Positions 1 to 7,496 of a stretch of 64,000 nt of DNA are shown here, in pieces. The number at the start of each line of letters is the position of its first letter. Position 1 is the first letter of the stretch. The DNA comes from an uncultured Prevotellaceae bacterium. GTDB lineage: Bacteria; Bacteroidota; Bacteroidia; Bacteroidales; Bacteroidaceae. The stretch spans positions 1 to 64,000 of the forward strand of contig ONAG01000006.1 in NCBI GenBank assembly GCA_900315745.1, in the 5' to 3' direction. The notes beneath the pieces were generated by a model. The model made no database searches. It was not told the DNA's origin and was given only the letters and a program-made list of their open reading frames with translations. The position numbers and the translations under genes are program-made.

Positions 1-880
1 CTGCTGCTGTTGCAGTAATCTTGGCTGTACCTGCACCCACGATGTCCACCTCGCCGGTGGTTGGGTTCACTGTTGCCACTTCTTCATTGTCGGAAGCGTA
101 GGTCACAGCGCCGTCACCACTATAGGTGAGCTCTGGTGCCGTGAAGTCATTGCCGAGAACCACTGTGAAGTAGTTGCTGCTGAACTTCATTGTCGGTGTC
201 TCTTTCTCAACAGGGGTGTCGCCGTTGCCGTAGGTCACGGTGATGGTCTTGATCTGCTTGGTGCCGAGGCCGGAATATGTCAGTTCCACGCTTTGGGCAT
301 TGCCTGTCCATTTGCCATCGGCGAATTCGCCCACATTTGCGGTGAATGCCAGACCGGTTCCCGTCATGTCTATCTGGCTGATGGTGTAGCCTTCAGGCAC
401 GGAGATGGTCATCTTCGAGGTCTGCACCTCTTCAACGACATTGTTGTAGAAACGCAGTGAGTTGCCGTTGGCAGCGAACCACCAGCGATACCTTCCGGAG
501 GTGACGAGGGTCACGTTGCCTGCTGTCCAGGTGTTGTCTTCAGTGATATACTCTTGGCTGTCTGATGGCTGTAAGCCTGAACCATAGTCAGTCACATCTG
601 TGAAGTCGAAAATGCCGTCAACAATCTCATGGCTACTTTGTGGCTCGATAACGGTAATCTTGTATGAAGTAGAAACAGCATTGCAAGTGGATGTTTCTGC
701 TGCCGAGGCTGTAATGTTTGCTGTTCCTACGCCAACGATGTCAACAGCGCCCGTTGTCGCATCTACTGTAGCAACGTCTTCTGCGTCAGAGGAGTAGGTT
801 ATGGCTCCATCGCCAGAGTAAGTCAGTGATGGCGCTTCAAAATCCTCACCGAGAATGACTGTGAAAGAGGTGTTGTAAAA
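1..880 (-). repeat. Intragenic duplicated Ig-like module (about 1-180 and 690-880)
   Basis: The DNA encoding the two Ig-like modules of the partial secreted protein is visibly duplicated. Bases 1-180 and roughly 690-880 share the order of features (glycine-rich GVGTANITA strand, VATV, TTGAVDIVG, YSGDGA, ILGEDF) with scattered substitutions. The copies are old enough to have diverged at many third positions, so this is a domain repeat rather than a recent duplication. Confidence 0.6.
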
Positions 881-1417
881 TTGAATTGTGGGAGTATCTT
901 TCACTGTCTGGCCAGCTTTGTAGATGTTGATTTGGCGAATTTGGCTGTTGTAGTTGTTTAGTATTTTCAGCGTGTAAATGGTTCCAGCTGCTTGATATTC
1001 TGTTGGAATGTCATACTTGTTGGTTCCTTTTGCACCTGTTGTCTCAGTACAAATGGCTTCGTCGCCAACAAAAATGTTTTGCTTTACGTTGCCAGAGGCA
1101 CCTTCATTGCCTACCACTTCTATGGTGGCGACATCGAAGTTGAATGCCGGTAACGTTAGAGTGGCGTCTGTCTTGCCTAACATGAGGTAGTTGTTGCCTT
1201 GATATGAACTGAAATAGTAGCCATTGGATGTGGCTTCCAGAGTGATGGCGTAGTCGCCATTGCTGAATGTGGCTGCTGCTGTCCCCCTGTTGCTTGAGCC
1301 TTCGGGGAATTGCCATAAATCATTGGTCGTGAAGTCCAATATGACTTCCTGGGCCATTGCCTGACCGAATGCTGCACATAGCAGGGTCAGAATGAGTAAT
1401 CGTAGCTTTTCTTTCAT
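1..1417 (-). CDS. Secreted Ig-like (BIG_2-type) domain protein, 3' end outside window
   Basis: About 472 codons are visible from the ATG at 1417; the reading frame is still open at base 1, so the C-terminus is missing. The first about 22 residues form a signal peptide (MKEKLRLLILTLLCAAFGQA, then MAQ). After it come about 150 residues that look like a beta-sandwich, then a bacterial Ig-like module (ATYSSD-type strand followed by VATVDATTGAV and GTANITA), a second sandwich segment beginning near FDFTDVTDYGSG, and a second Ig-like module almost identical in plan to the first. Such modules occur in surface-exposed or secreted Bacteroidota adhesins and hydrolases; no catalytic domain is visible here. 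The frame agrees with strong internal DNA similarity between the two modules. The function is not known from what can be seen. Confidence 0.8.
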   Translation of the reverse strand, partial: MKEKLRLLILTLLCAAFGQAMAQEVILDFTTNDLWQFPEGSSNRGTAAATFSNGDYAITLEATSNGYYFSSYQGNNYLMLGKTDATLTLPAFNFDVATIEVVGNEGASGNVKQNIFVGDEAICTETTGAKGTNKYDIPTEYQAAGTIYTLKILNNYNSQIRQINIYKAGQTVKDTPTIQFYNTSFTVILGEDFEAPSLTYSGDGAITYSSDAEDVATVDATTGAVDIVGVGTANITASAAETSTCNAVSTSYKITVIEPQSSHEIVDGIFDFTDVTDYGSGLQPSDSQEYITEDNTWTAGNVTLVTSGRYRWWFAANGNSLRFYNNVVEEVQTSKMTISVPEGYTISQIDMTGTGLAFTANVGEFADGKWTGNAQSVELTYSGLGTKQIKTITVTYGNGDTPVEKETPTMKFSSNYFTVVLGNDFTAPELTYSGDGAVTYASDNEEVATVNPTTGEVDIVGAGTAKITATAA

Positions 1418-1458
1418 AGTTTATTGGTTTGTTGGTATGTGATAGAATAATCTTTTCG

Positions 1459-1466
1459 CAAAATTA
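1459..1466 (-). promoter_or_regulatory. Candidate -7 element of the Ig-domain protein gene
   Basis: The minus strand reads TAATTTTG, matching the TAnnTTTG -7 box of the Bacteroidota primary sigma factor, 41 bases before the ATG at 1417. No good TTTG -33 box is seen at the expected distance, so this is a moderate call. The gap between this gene and the next one (1418-1559) contains nothing else that I can recognise. Confidence 0.45.
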
Positions 1467-1559
1467 GAAAAATAATATAAAAGTTGTTCTCTTTCCTTGC
1501 ATTATTTTGAGAAAGTTATGCAAATTCGTAAATATGATTATTGTTTAATGCTCGCTTGC

Positions 1560-2726
1560 TCATTTCACCAAATATTCCTCAATGCCTTTGTTGTGCTTTG
1601 AAAACAGGTCGCGTGTGTTCTTTAGGTAGGTCTCGCGCTTTGTGCGCTCTGTGGTGGTCATTCCATCCGTGGGATAGCTGGCAGGATATACTACATAGCC
1701 GTGCTTGTTGTTGGAAAGAGGGGGCCTCGACACCCAATATAGGTTGTAGCCACAGTCTGTGAGGATGGTCTTTCCACCTTGTTTGGTAAGTGTCATTCTC
1801 ACCATTGTGCCACCATCTGTGTTGGGGCGAGACTGGTTGCTTACGAAATTGCCCAATGAATAGGCAAGCAGGTGTTTCCCGTCTTCGCCTTCGCGCACTT
1901 CTATCGGTTCCACCACATGGGGGTGACCGCCTATTATGTGGTCCACACCTTTCTCAAACAGCCAATTGGCAAGGTCGCGTTGACCTTGGTTGGGCAATAA
2001 CTTGTATTCATCACCCCAGTGTGGCATGCAGATGATGACATCTGGATTTAGCGACTTGGCTTTGGCTATGTCCTGGGCTATAATGGTGGTATCTATCAGG
2101 TTCACGATATAGGGCTTGGGCACAGGGATGCCATTGGTGCCGTAAGTGTAGTTGAGAAGGCAGATGCGTATGTTGTTGTGTTCGATGACAAAGGGATAGA
2201 GGCTGTCGCGCTCAGCTTGATTGCGATAGGTGCCAAGGTGTTTTGCACCGAGCGAGTCCATCATCGTGATGGTGCGGTCGATGCCTCGTCCGTATGTATC
2301 TACGCTGTGGTTGTTGCAGGTGGTCAGTACGTCAAAGCCACAGTCGATGGCGGCTTGCAGGTACTTGTCTGGTGCGCAAAATTGGGGGTAGCCCTTGTAG
2401 GGGGGACCGCCAAGGGTTACTTCAAAATTGGCAATGGCGATGTCTGCGCGTTGTATCTCGGGTGCCATGAGGTCGAACACTCCACTGTAGTCGTATGTGC
2501 CGTTTGGTCGGGCGGCGGACTGCACTTGACCTATGTGTTGCATTAGGTCGCCACCAAACAATAGTGTTACAGTATGTTTTTTGTCATTTTCCTGGGCTAT
2601 GCTATCGGTACTTGTGGCACTGCCTCCTTGGGCATTGCCCGTGCAGCAGCTGCATGTTATTGCAAGTATTAGCAGGCTGATTTCGCGAAAGCGTCTCGTA
2701 AGATTGATGCGTTTTTCTTCTCTCAT
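1560..2726 (-). CDS. CapA family protein (PGA_cap metallophosphatase-like)
   Basis: The 388-residue product begins at the ATG at 2726; an in-frame ATG 30 bases further upstream lies on top of the -7 box and is rejected. A short N-terminal hydrophobic stretch (SLLILAITCSCC) with several cysteines suggests export and possibly lipid anchoring. The body matches the CapA / PGA synthesis family: FGGDLMQH near the start, IANFEVTLGG, TCNNHSVDTYGRG, CMPHWGDEY and GGHPHVVEPIE. These Asp, Asn and His motifs are those of the calcineurin-like metallophosphoesterase fold. In Bacillus the family is needed for poly-gamma-glutamate capsule attachment. No capBC genes are nearby, so the role here is unknown and probably concerns the cell envelope. 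It is transcribed alone, diverging from hsp20. Confidence 0.85.
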   Translation of the reverse strand: MREEKRINLTRRFREISLLILAITCSCCTGNAQGGSATSTDSIAQENDKKHTVTLLFGGDLMQHIGQVQSAARPNGTYDYSGVFDLMAPEIQRADIAIANFEVTLGGPPYKGYPQFCAPDKYLQAAIDCGFDVLTTCNNHSVDTYGRGIDRTITMMDSLGAKHLGTYRNQAERDSLYPFVIEHNNIRICLLNYTYGTNGIPVPKPYIVNLIDTTIIAQDIAKAKSLNPDVIICMPHWGDEYKLLPNQGQRDLANWLFEKGVDHIIGGHPHVVEPIEVREGEDGKHLLAYSLGNFVSNQSRPNTDGGTMVRMTLTKQGGKTILTDCGYNLYWVSRPPLSNNKHGYVVYPASYPTDGMTTTERTKRETYLKNTRDLFSKHNKGIEEYLVK

Positions 2727-2753
2727 GTTGAGTGGATTGTTGGTTTGTTGTGG

Positions 2754-2761
2754 CAAAGTTA
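2754..2761 (-). promoter_or_regulatory. -7 element of the CapA-family gene
   Basis: The minus strand reads TAACTTTG, a consensus TAnnTTTG box. Transcription would begin near 2748, giving a leader of about 22 nt before the ATG at 2726. A TTTG -33 box is not obvious. Confidence 0.55.
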
Positions 2762-2899
2762 GGCAATAATCTTGATATTTCGTTCCTTATGGCAAAAAAA
2801 CACATTAAAAATAAGTGTCATACCTTTCATATAAATGAAATTCTATGAAGACAATTGTTTGGAATACATCATTATGTGAATAATTTATCATTTGATTTG

Positions 2900-2925
2900 T
2901 GACATTATGTCATGCGTATATGACA
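2900..2925 (+). promoter_or_regulatory. Overlapping palindromes upstream of the hsp20 sigma-54 promoter
   Basis: Two inverted repeats overlap: TGACATTATGTCA (2900-2912, perfect) and TGTCAT-N6-ATGACA (2908-2925). They lie about 50-75 bases upstream of the predicted transcription start. Sigma-54 promoters need an upstream-bound AAA+ activator, which normally binds dyad sites of this kind, so these are candidate upstream activating sequences. A further TGTCAT lies at 2816-2821 and a short dyad (TTTCAT-N4-ATGAAA) at 2825-2840. The activator itself is not in the window. Confidence 0.45.
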
Positions 2926-2945
2926 AAACGGCATTGTTTTTACTC

Positions 2946-2962
2946 TTGGCACGTGTGTTGCA
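2946..2962 (+). promoter_or_regulatory. Sigma-54 (RpoN) promoter of hsp20
   Basis: The sequence TTGGCACGTGTGTTGCA matches the -24/-12 consensus (TTGGCACG, N4, TTGCA). The GG at 2948-2949 and the GC at 2960-2961 are separated by exactly ten bases, as sigma-54 requires. Transcription should start about twelve bases past the GC, near 2973, leaving a leader of about 72 nt before hsp20. No TAnnTTTG box for the primary sigma factor is seen between here and the gene. Confidence 0.8.
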
Positions 2963-3030
2963 TATAGTTAGACGAACGCAAGTCATAACTGAAGCGTTTT
3001 CAACAACGATTATTACAATTAACAAATAAT

Positions 3031-3037
3031 AGGAGGT
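3031..3037 (+). promoter_or_regulatory. Unusually strong Shine-Dalgarno site of hsp20
   Basis: AGGAGGT lies eight bases before the ATG at 3045. Most genes in this window have A-rich leaders with no clear Shine-Dalgarno sequence, as is typical of the phylum. The site fixes the hsp20 start and suggests high translation after stress. Confidence 0.7.
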
Positions 3038-3044
3038 ATAAATT

Positions 3045-3470
3045 ATGAGAACTATGCATGGAAATTATTGGTTGCCAGAATTATTCAACGACTTGATGAA
3101 TGTAGGTATTCAAGCAACAAAACCTTGTACCACGGCACCAGCAACCAATGTTATGGAAAACGACAACATGTATATCGTAGAGCTGGCCGCTCCCGGGCTG
3201 AAGAAGGAGTATTTCTTCGTCAACATCAACGACGAGGGCAATCTCGTAATCAAGATGGAACAAAAAGACGACGAGAAAAAGGATAATGAAAAGACGCACT
3301 ACTTGCGCCGTGAGTTCTCCTACACCAAATATGAGCAGACGCTTATCTTGCCTGATGATGTGGACAAGGAGAAGATAGAGGCTAAGGTTAGCGACGGTAT
3401 TCTCACCGTCAATCTTCCTAAGATTGAAGAGACAAAGGTGAAAGTTGCTCGTTCCATACAAATAAACTAA
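3045..3470 (+). CDS. Small heat shock protein, Hsp20 / alpha-crystallin family
   Basis: The 141-residue protein is an ATP-independent holdase chaperone of the alpha-crystallin family, acting in the cytoplasm on unfolding proteins. The alpha-crystallin domain covers about residues 35-135, starting at TNVMENDNMYIVELAAPGLKK and including LRREFSYTKYEQTLILPDDVD. The diagnostic GILTVNLPK motif follows near residue 120, and a short C-terminal tail ends in IQIN, which resembles the I-x-I anchoring motif. The start is fixed by the AGGAGGT ribosome binding site. It is a single-gene unit with its own sigma-54 promoter and a strong terminator. Control by sigma-54 rather than a heat-shock sigma factor is inferred from the promoter. 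Confidence 0.93.
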   Translation: MRTMHGNYWLPELFNDLMNVGIQATKPCTTAPATNVMENDNMYIVELAAPGLKKEYFFVNINDEGNLVIKMEQKDDEKKDNEKTHYLRREFSYTKYEQTLILPDDVDKEKIEAKVSDGILTVNLPKIEETKVKVARSIQIN

Positions 3471-3516
3471 TTGCCAAGAATATAAGCGGAGAAGGCAAAT
3501 GGGTTGATTTACAATG

Positions 3517-3549
3517 ACGGCTCTCAAGAACGAGAGCCGTTTTTTTTGT
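3517..3549 (+). terminator. Intrinsic terminator of hsp20
   Basis: A perfect nine-base stem (ACGGCTCTC / GAGAGCCGT, loop 3526-3531) is followed at once by a run of seven T. It ends the hsp20 transcript and insulates gpmI. Confidence 0.9.
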
Positions 3550-3586
3550 TTCTTGGCGATTAAAAACAGCGATAATTCAAAAATAG

Positions 3587-3618
3587 TTCGTCACTTATCA
3601 AATAATTGCGTAACTTTG
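3587..3618 (+). promoter_or_regulatory. Promoter of gpmI
   Basis: TTCG (3587-3590), a 20-base spacer and TAACTTTG (3611-3618) match the Bacteroidota -33/-7 arrangement. Transcription would start near 3624, about 88 bases before gpmI. Confidence 0.6.
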
Positions 3619-3711
3619 CAACGGAATTGATACAAGTATTCGGATAAAGATTGAGATTCTTGAAAACTTGTTTATCAAGGATAACCATTCAATACAATTA
3701 TAATAGAAAAT

Positions 3712-5226
3712 ATGGCAAAGAAAGCTTTACTCATGATACTCGACGGATGGGGTATCGGAGAGCATGGCGAGGGTGATGTCATCTTCAGAACACCTACGCC
3801 TTATCTTGATTATTTGAACGCTGTAAGCCCACACTCTAAACTCGATGCTTCAGGTGAGGATGTTGGTCTGCCTGATGGACAGATGGGTAACTCGGAGGTG
3901 GGACACCTAAACATTGGCGCAGGACGCGTGGTTTATCAGGACCTGGTGAAAATCAACCGTGCATGCCGCGACAATTCCATAATGAAAAATCAAGAGGTCG
4001 TTAGAGCCTACTCGTATGCCAAGGAAACAGGAAAAAGGCTGCACCTCATGGGGCTTACCTCCAACGGTGGCGTGCATTCTTCGCTTGACCATCTCTTCAA
4101 ATTGGTGGAAATAAGCAAGGAGTATGGATTGAAAAACACCTTTGTACACTGTTTCATGGACGGACGTGACACCGACCCGAAAAGCGGTATCGGATTCATC
4201 GAGCAGCTGACTGAAGTATGCGAGAAAAACGATGCTGCCATCGCATCAATCGTGGGACGATTCTATGCGATGGACCGAGACAAGAGATGGGAAAGGGTGA
4301 AGGAGGCTTATGACCTGCTTGTTGAAGGCAAGGGAAATCAAGCTGAAGACATGGTGAAGGCTATGAAGGATAGCTACGAGGCAAATGTGACCGACGAGTT
4401 TATCAAACCTATAAACAATTCGAAGGTGGATGGTACCATACAAGAAGGGGATGTGGTGATTTTCATCAACTTCCGCAATGACCGCGCAAAAGAACTTACC
4501 ACCGTGCTCACACAGCAAGACATGCCGGAGGCTGGCATGCATACCATTCCCGGACTGCAATATTTCTGCATGACTCCTTATGATGCCAACTTCAAAGGGG
4601 TGCATGTGCTTTTCCCCAAGGAGAATGTGGAAAATACTCTTGGGGAGTATTTGTCAAAACTCGGAAAGAAACAACTACACACTGCAGAAACCGAGAAGTA
4701 TGCACACGTCACTTTCTTCTTCAATGGTGGGCGTGAAGCTCCTTTCGAAAAGGAAGACCGTATATTGGTGCCCTCTCCAAAGGTGCCTACCTATGACCTC
4801 AAGCCTGAAATGAGTGCATACGAGGTGAAGGACAAGCTTGTTGGGGCTATAAAGACCGAACAATATGATTTCATCGTGGTGAATTTCGCCAATGGTGACA
4901 TGGTGGGACACACAGGTGTGTATAATGCCATAGCAAAGGCCGTATGGGCTGTTGACAACTGCGTGAGAGAAGTGGTGGAAGCTGCAAAAGCTGCTGATTA
5001 TGAGGTTATCATTATTGCTGACCATGGTAATGCAGACAATGCCATCAACCCTGATGGCACACCAAATACCGCACACTCCCTCAATCCTGTGCCTTTCATC
5101 TATGTCACAAACGACAACAATGCACGCGTGAAAGACGGACGACTGGCAGATGTGGCTCCTTCAATCTTGCATATCATGGGATTGGAGAAACCGCAAGACA
5201 TGACTGGAGATAATTTGATTTTCTGA
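3712..5226 (+). CDS. gpmI: 2,3-bisphosphoglycerate-independent phosphoglycerate mutase
   Basis: The 504-residue enzyme interconverts 3- and 2-phosphoglycerate in glycolysis and gluconeogenesis in the cytoplasm. It uses two Mn ions and a phosphoserine intermediate. The N-terminal metal motif DGWG is at residues 11-14 and the catalytic serine is Ser61 in GNSEVGH. The inserted transferase domain carries [11 protein letters not shown] and FINFRNDRA. The C-terminal metal-binding part has [12 protein letters not shown] and ADHGNAD, followed by [10 protein letters not shown]. All expected ligands are present and the length is normal for the family. It has its own promoter. A 31-base hairpin without a T run separates it from ung. 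Confidence 0.97.
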   Translation: MAKKALLMILDGWGIGEHGEGDVIFRTPTPYLDYLNAVSPHSKLDASGEDVGLPDGQMGNSEVGHLNIGAGRVVYQDLVKINRACRDNSIMKNQEVVRAYSYAKETGKRLHLMGLTSNGGVHSSLDHLFKLVEISKEYGLKNTFVHCFMDGRDTDPKSGIGFIEQLTEVCEKNDAAIASIVGRFYAMDRDKRWERVKEAYDLLVEGKGNQAEDMVKAMKDSYEANVTDEFIKPINNSKVDGTIQEGDVVIFINFRNDRAKELTTVLTQQDMPEAGMHTIPGLQYFCMTPYDANFKGVHVLFPKENVENTLGEYLSKLGKKQLHTAETEKYAHVTFFFNGGREAPFEKEDRILVPSPKVPTYDLKPEMSAYEVKDKLVGAIKTEQYDFIVVNFANGDMVGHTGVYNAIAKAVWAVDNCVREVVEAAKAADYEVIIIADHGNADNAINPDGTPNTAHSLNPVPFIYVTNDNNARVKDGRLADVAPSILHIMGLEKPQDMTGDNLIF

Positions 5227-5241
5227 AAACTACATATTGGG

Positions 5242-5272
5242 CGGGAGGTCTTGGCAAGGACAAGGCCTCCCG
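5242..5272 (+). other. Stable hairpin between gpmI and ung
   Basis: CGGGAGGTCTTG pairs with CAAGGCCTCCCG around a seven-base loop, giving twelve pairs including one G-U. No T run follows on either strand, so it is not a classical intrinsic terminator. It may protect the gpmI 3' end or reduce read-through into ung. Confidence 0.5.
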
Positions 5273-5294
5273 ACTATGACAGGCTGATCTGCAA

Positions 5295-5960
5295 ATGAAC
5301 GTGTCTATAGAACCTTCGTGGAAGGAAAGATTGGCAAATGAGTTTGAAAAACCTTATTTCGCACAATTGGTGCAAATGGTAAGGCAAGAGTACTCTCACT
5401 TTACTTGTTTCCCGCCAGGAAGATTGATTTTCAATGCCTTCAATCTGTGCCCTTTCGACAAGGTAAAGGTAGTGATTATCGGGCAAGACCCTTACCACGA
5501 GCCGGGCCAAGCCATGGGGTTGAGCTTTTCTGTGCCTGATGGCGTGCCCATGCCCCCTTCCCTTGTAAACATCTTCAAGGAATTGGAACAGGACTTGGGC
5601 GTGCCCATGCCTTTGACTGGAAACCTTACACGATGGGCTGAACAGGGAGTTATGCTGCTAAATGCAACATTGACCGTAAGGGCGCATTATGCGGGAAGCC
5701 ACCAAGGAAAAGGCTGGGAAACTTTTACCGATGCTGCCATAAAGGCTTTGAATGACGGAAGGCAAAACTTGGTGTTTATCTTGTGGGGTGGCTATGCCAG
5801 AAGCAAAGCGAGCCTTATTGACAGGAGAAAACATCTTGTGTTGCAGTCTGTGCATCCTTCGCCTCTCTCTGCCAATAGGGGTGGATGGTTTGGCAATCAT
5901 CATTTTTCACAAGCCAACGCTTTTCTGTCATCTCACAATATAGAACCCATAGAATGGTAA
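5295..5960 (+). CDS. ung: Uracil-DNA glycosylase, family 1
   Basis: The 221-residue protein removes uracil from DNA and starts base excision repair. The water-activating motif GQDPYHEP is at residues 63-70 with catalytic Asp65. FNAFNLCPFD precedes it, and the DNA-minor-groove loop HPSPLSANRGGWFG begins at His187. Length and motifs are typical of the UNG family. It lies 68 bases after gpmI and 42 bases before the DUF3109 gene on the same strand, so it is probably cotranscribed with the latter. No separate promoter is evident. Confidence 0.97.
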   Translation: MNVSIEPSWKERLANEFEKPYFAQLVQMVRQEYSHFTCFPPGRLIFNAFNLCPFDKVKVVIIGQDPYHEPGQAMGLSFSVPDGVPMPPSLVNIFKELEQDLGVPMPLTGNLTRWAEQGVMLLNATLTVRAHYAGSHQGKGWETFTDAAIKALNDGRQNLVFILWGGYARSKASLIDRRKHLVLQSVHPSPLSANRGGWFGNHHFSQANAFLSSHNIEPIEW

Positions 5961-6002
5961 GTCATTGCTTTTGATGCTTGAATCTTTTCATTATTCTTTA
6001 TT

Positions 6003-6611
6003 ATGAACAACAGGACTTTGCCTATCATACAAGTAGGAAATGTGCTCGTCTCTGCTGACATCATTACCAATTTCTTTTGCTGCGACCTCGACAAGTGCCA
6101 AGGGCAATGTTGCGTGGAAGGAGACGCTGGTGCTCCTTTGGACTTGGATGAAATTGCCGAAGTGGAGAGTTGCCTGGATGCAGTATGGGATGACATGGCG
6201 GCTTCTGCTCAAGCTGTGGTAGATAAGCAGGGGGTGGCATATCCTGATGCTGATGGGGAGATGGTAACAAGCATCGTAAATGGCAGAGACTGTGTGTTCA
6301 CTTGCTACGAGAATGGTGTATGCTTGTGTGCACTGGAAAAGGCTTTCAGAAAAGGAATTACTTCTTTCTGCAAACCTATCAGTTGTTCGTTGTATCCTAT
6401 TAGAGAAAAGAGATTTTCCAATGGATGCGTGGGACTCAACTATCATGAATGGAATGTTTGCAGGGATGCTGTCATATTGGGCAGACAGAAAAATATACGT
6501 ATCTACCAGTTCTTGAAGGCTCCTCTGGTGAGACGATTTGGGGAGGATTGGTATGATGAACTGGAATGTGTCGCCAATGAGGTGATTGCAAACCAAGAAT
6601 CGGTGGAGTGA
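6003..6611 (+). CDS. DUF3109 family cysteine-rich protein
   Basis: The 202-residue protein has the cysteine pattern of the DUF3109 / YkgJ-like zinc or iron-sulfur cluster proteins common in Bacteroidota. FFCCDLDKCQGQCCVEGDAG is near residues 24-43. Further cysteines lie in NGRDCVFTCYENGVCLCALE, FCKPISCSLYPI and EWNVCRDA. The conserved SCSLYPI segment and the clustered cysteines suggest metal binding; the biochemical role is not established. The start is the first ATG after an A/T-rich leader. It lies between ung and an AraC-type regulator, with 15 bases to the latter. Confidence 0.85.
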   Translation: MNNRTLPIIQVGNVLVSADIITNFFCCDLDKCQGQCCVEGDAGAPLDLDEIAEVESCLDAVWDDMAASAQAVVDKQGVAYPDADGEMVTSIVNGRDCVFTCYENGVCLCALEKAFRKGITSFCKPISCSLYPIREKRFSNGCVGLNYHEWNVCRDAVILGRQKNIRIYQFLKAPLVRRFGEDWYDELECVANEVIANQESVE

Positions 6612-6626
6612 TTTTGTAGAAAAGGC

Positions 6627-7493
6627 ATGAGAAACGACATCAGCTTGGAAAATGTAAGGTTGGCGCTTGACGATAGCTCGTATATCGACAATGACTTGGT
6701 GCTCTTCAGTAGTTTCAAGGATATTCCTCTTGCTACTGAGCCACGAAAGATGCACTGTCTGTTGGTGGCGTTGTGCATGGAGGGGAGTGCTCGCTATGTT
6801 GTGGACACAAAAGAACATGTGATGAGGAAAAATGATGTCATCATATTGAACAACGGACAGGTGATTGGCAACTACATGCTTAGCCCTGACTGCAAGGGGG
6901 TTGCTATAATGACATCAAATGATTTCTTTGCGGAAATCATAAAAGAGGTGCATGAGATGTCGCAGCTGTTCTTGTTTGCTTACTCTCACCCTGTCTTTAA
7001 CTTGAAACCTGAAAAGGCGGAGGTTTTCATTAGTTACTTTAATATAATAAGGAACAAGGTGGATGACCTGGAGCATTGCTTCAGAAGGGAGTTGGCAATG
7101 TCGCTGCTAAAGGCAATGATTTATGACATAGGTAATGAAATTCACCAAAACCAGATGAATTCGCCTAAACGAACAAGGGCTGATGCCATCTTTAATGACT
7201 TCATAAATCTTGTCAAAAACAATTTCAGGCACAAAAGAAGAGTGAGCTGGTACGGACAACAATTGTGCATCACACCCAAATACTTGTCGGAGACAGTGAA
7301 GCAGGTGAGCCATAAGACTCCCAATGAGTGGATTGACTACTATGTGACATTGGAAATAAGGGTGTTGCTGCGCAATTCCACCATGAGCATCAAGGAAATA
7401 TCACAACATCTCAATTTCCCCAACCAATCTTTCTTGGGGAAATATTTCAAGGAGCATGTCGGCATGTCTCCTTCCAATTATCGCAGGCTGTAA
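6627..7493 (+). CDS. AraC family transcriptional regulator
   Basis: The 288-residue protein has an N-terminal cupin-like sensing part (about residues 25-170) with the short beta strands ARYVVDTKEHVMRKNDVIIL. A C-terminal AraC-type double helix-turn-helix covers about residues 190-288. Its first recognition helix region includes SWYGQQLCITPKYLSETVKQ, and the second ends in the family signature FPNQSFLGKYFKEHVGMSPS followed by NYRRL. This is the Bacteroidota-type AraC regulator with an unknown ligand. It ends only three bases from the convergent GH95 gene. The target is not evident from sequence; the neighbouring fucosidase is only a possibility. Confidence 0.92.
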   Translation: MRNDISLENVRLALDDSSYIDNDLVLFSSFKDIPLATEPRKMHCLLVALCMEGSARYVVDTKEHVMRKNDVIILNNGQVIGNYMLSPDCKGVAIMTSNDFFAEIIKEVHEMSQLFLFAYSHPVFNLKPEKAEVFISYFNIIRNKVDDLEHCFRRELAMSLLKAMIYDIGNEIHQNQMNSPKRTRADAIFNDFINLVKNNFRHKRRVSWYGQQLCITPKYLSETVKQVSHKTPNEWIDYYVTLEIRVLLRNSTMSIKEISQHLNFPNQSFLGKYFKEHVGMSPSNYRRL

Positions 7494-7496
7494 ACG

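Noticed and set aside
5991-6818. 275-codon frame antisense to the DUF3109 and AraC-type genes
   Set aside because: It spans two genes that both have recognisable motifs on the plus strand.
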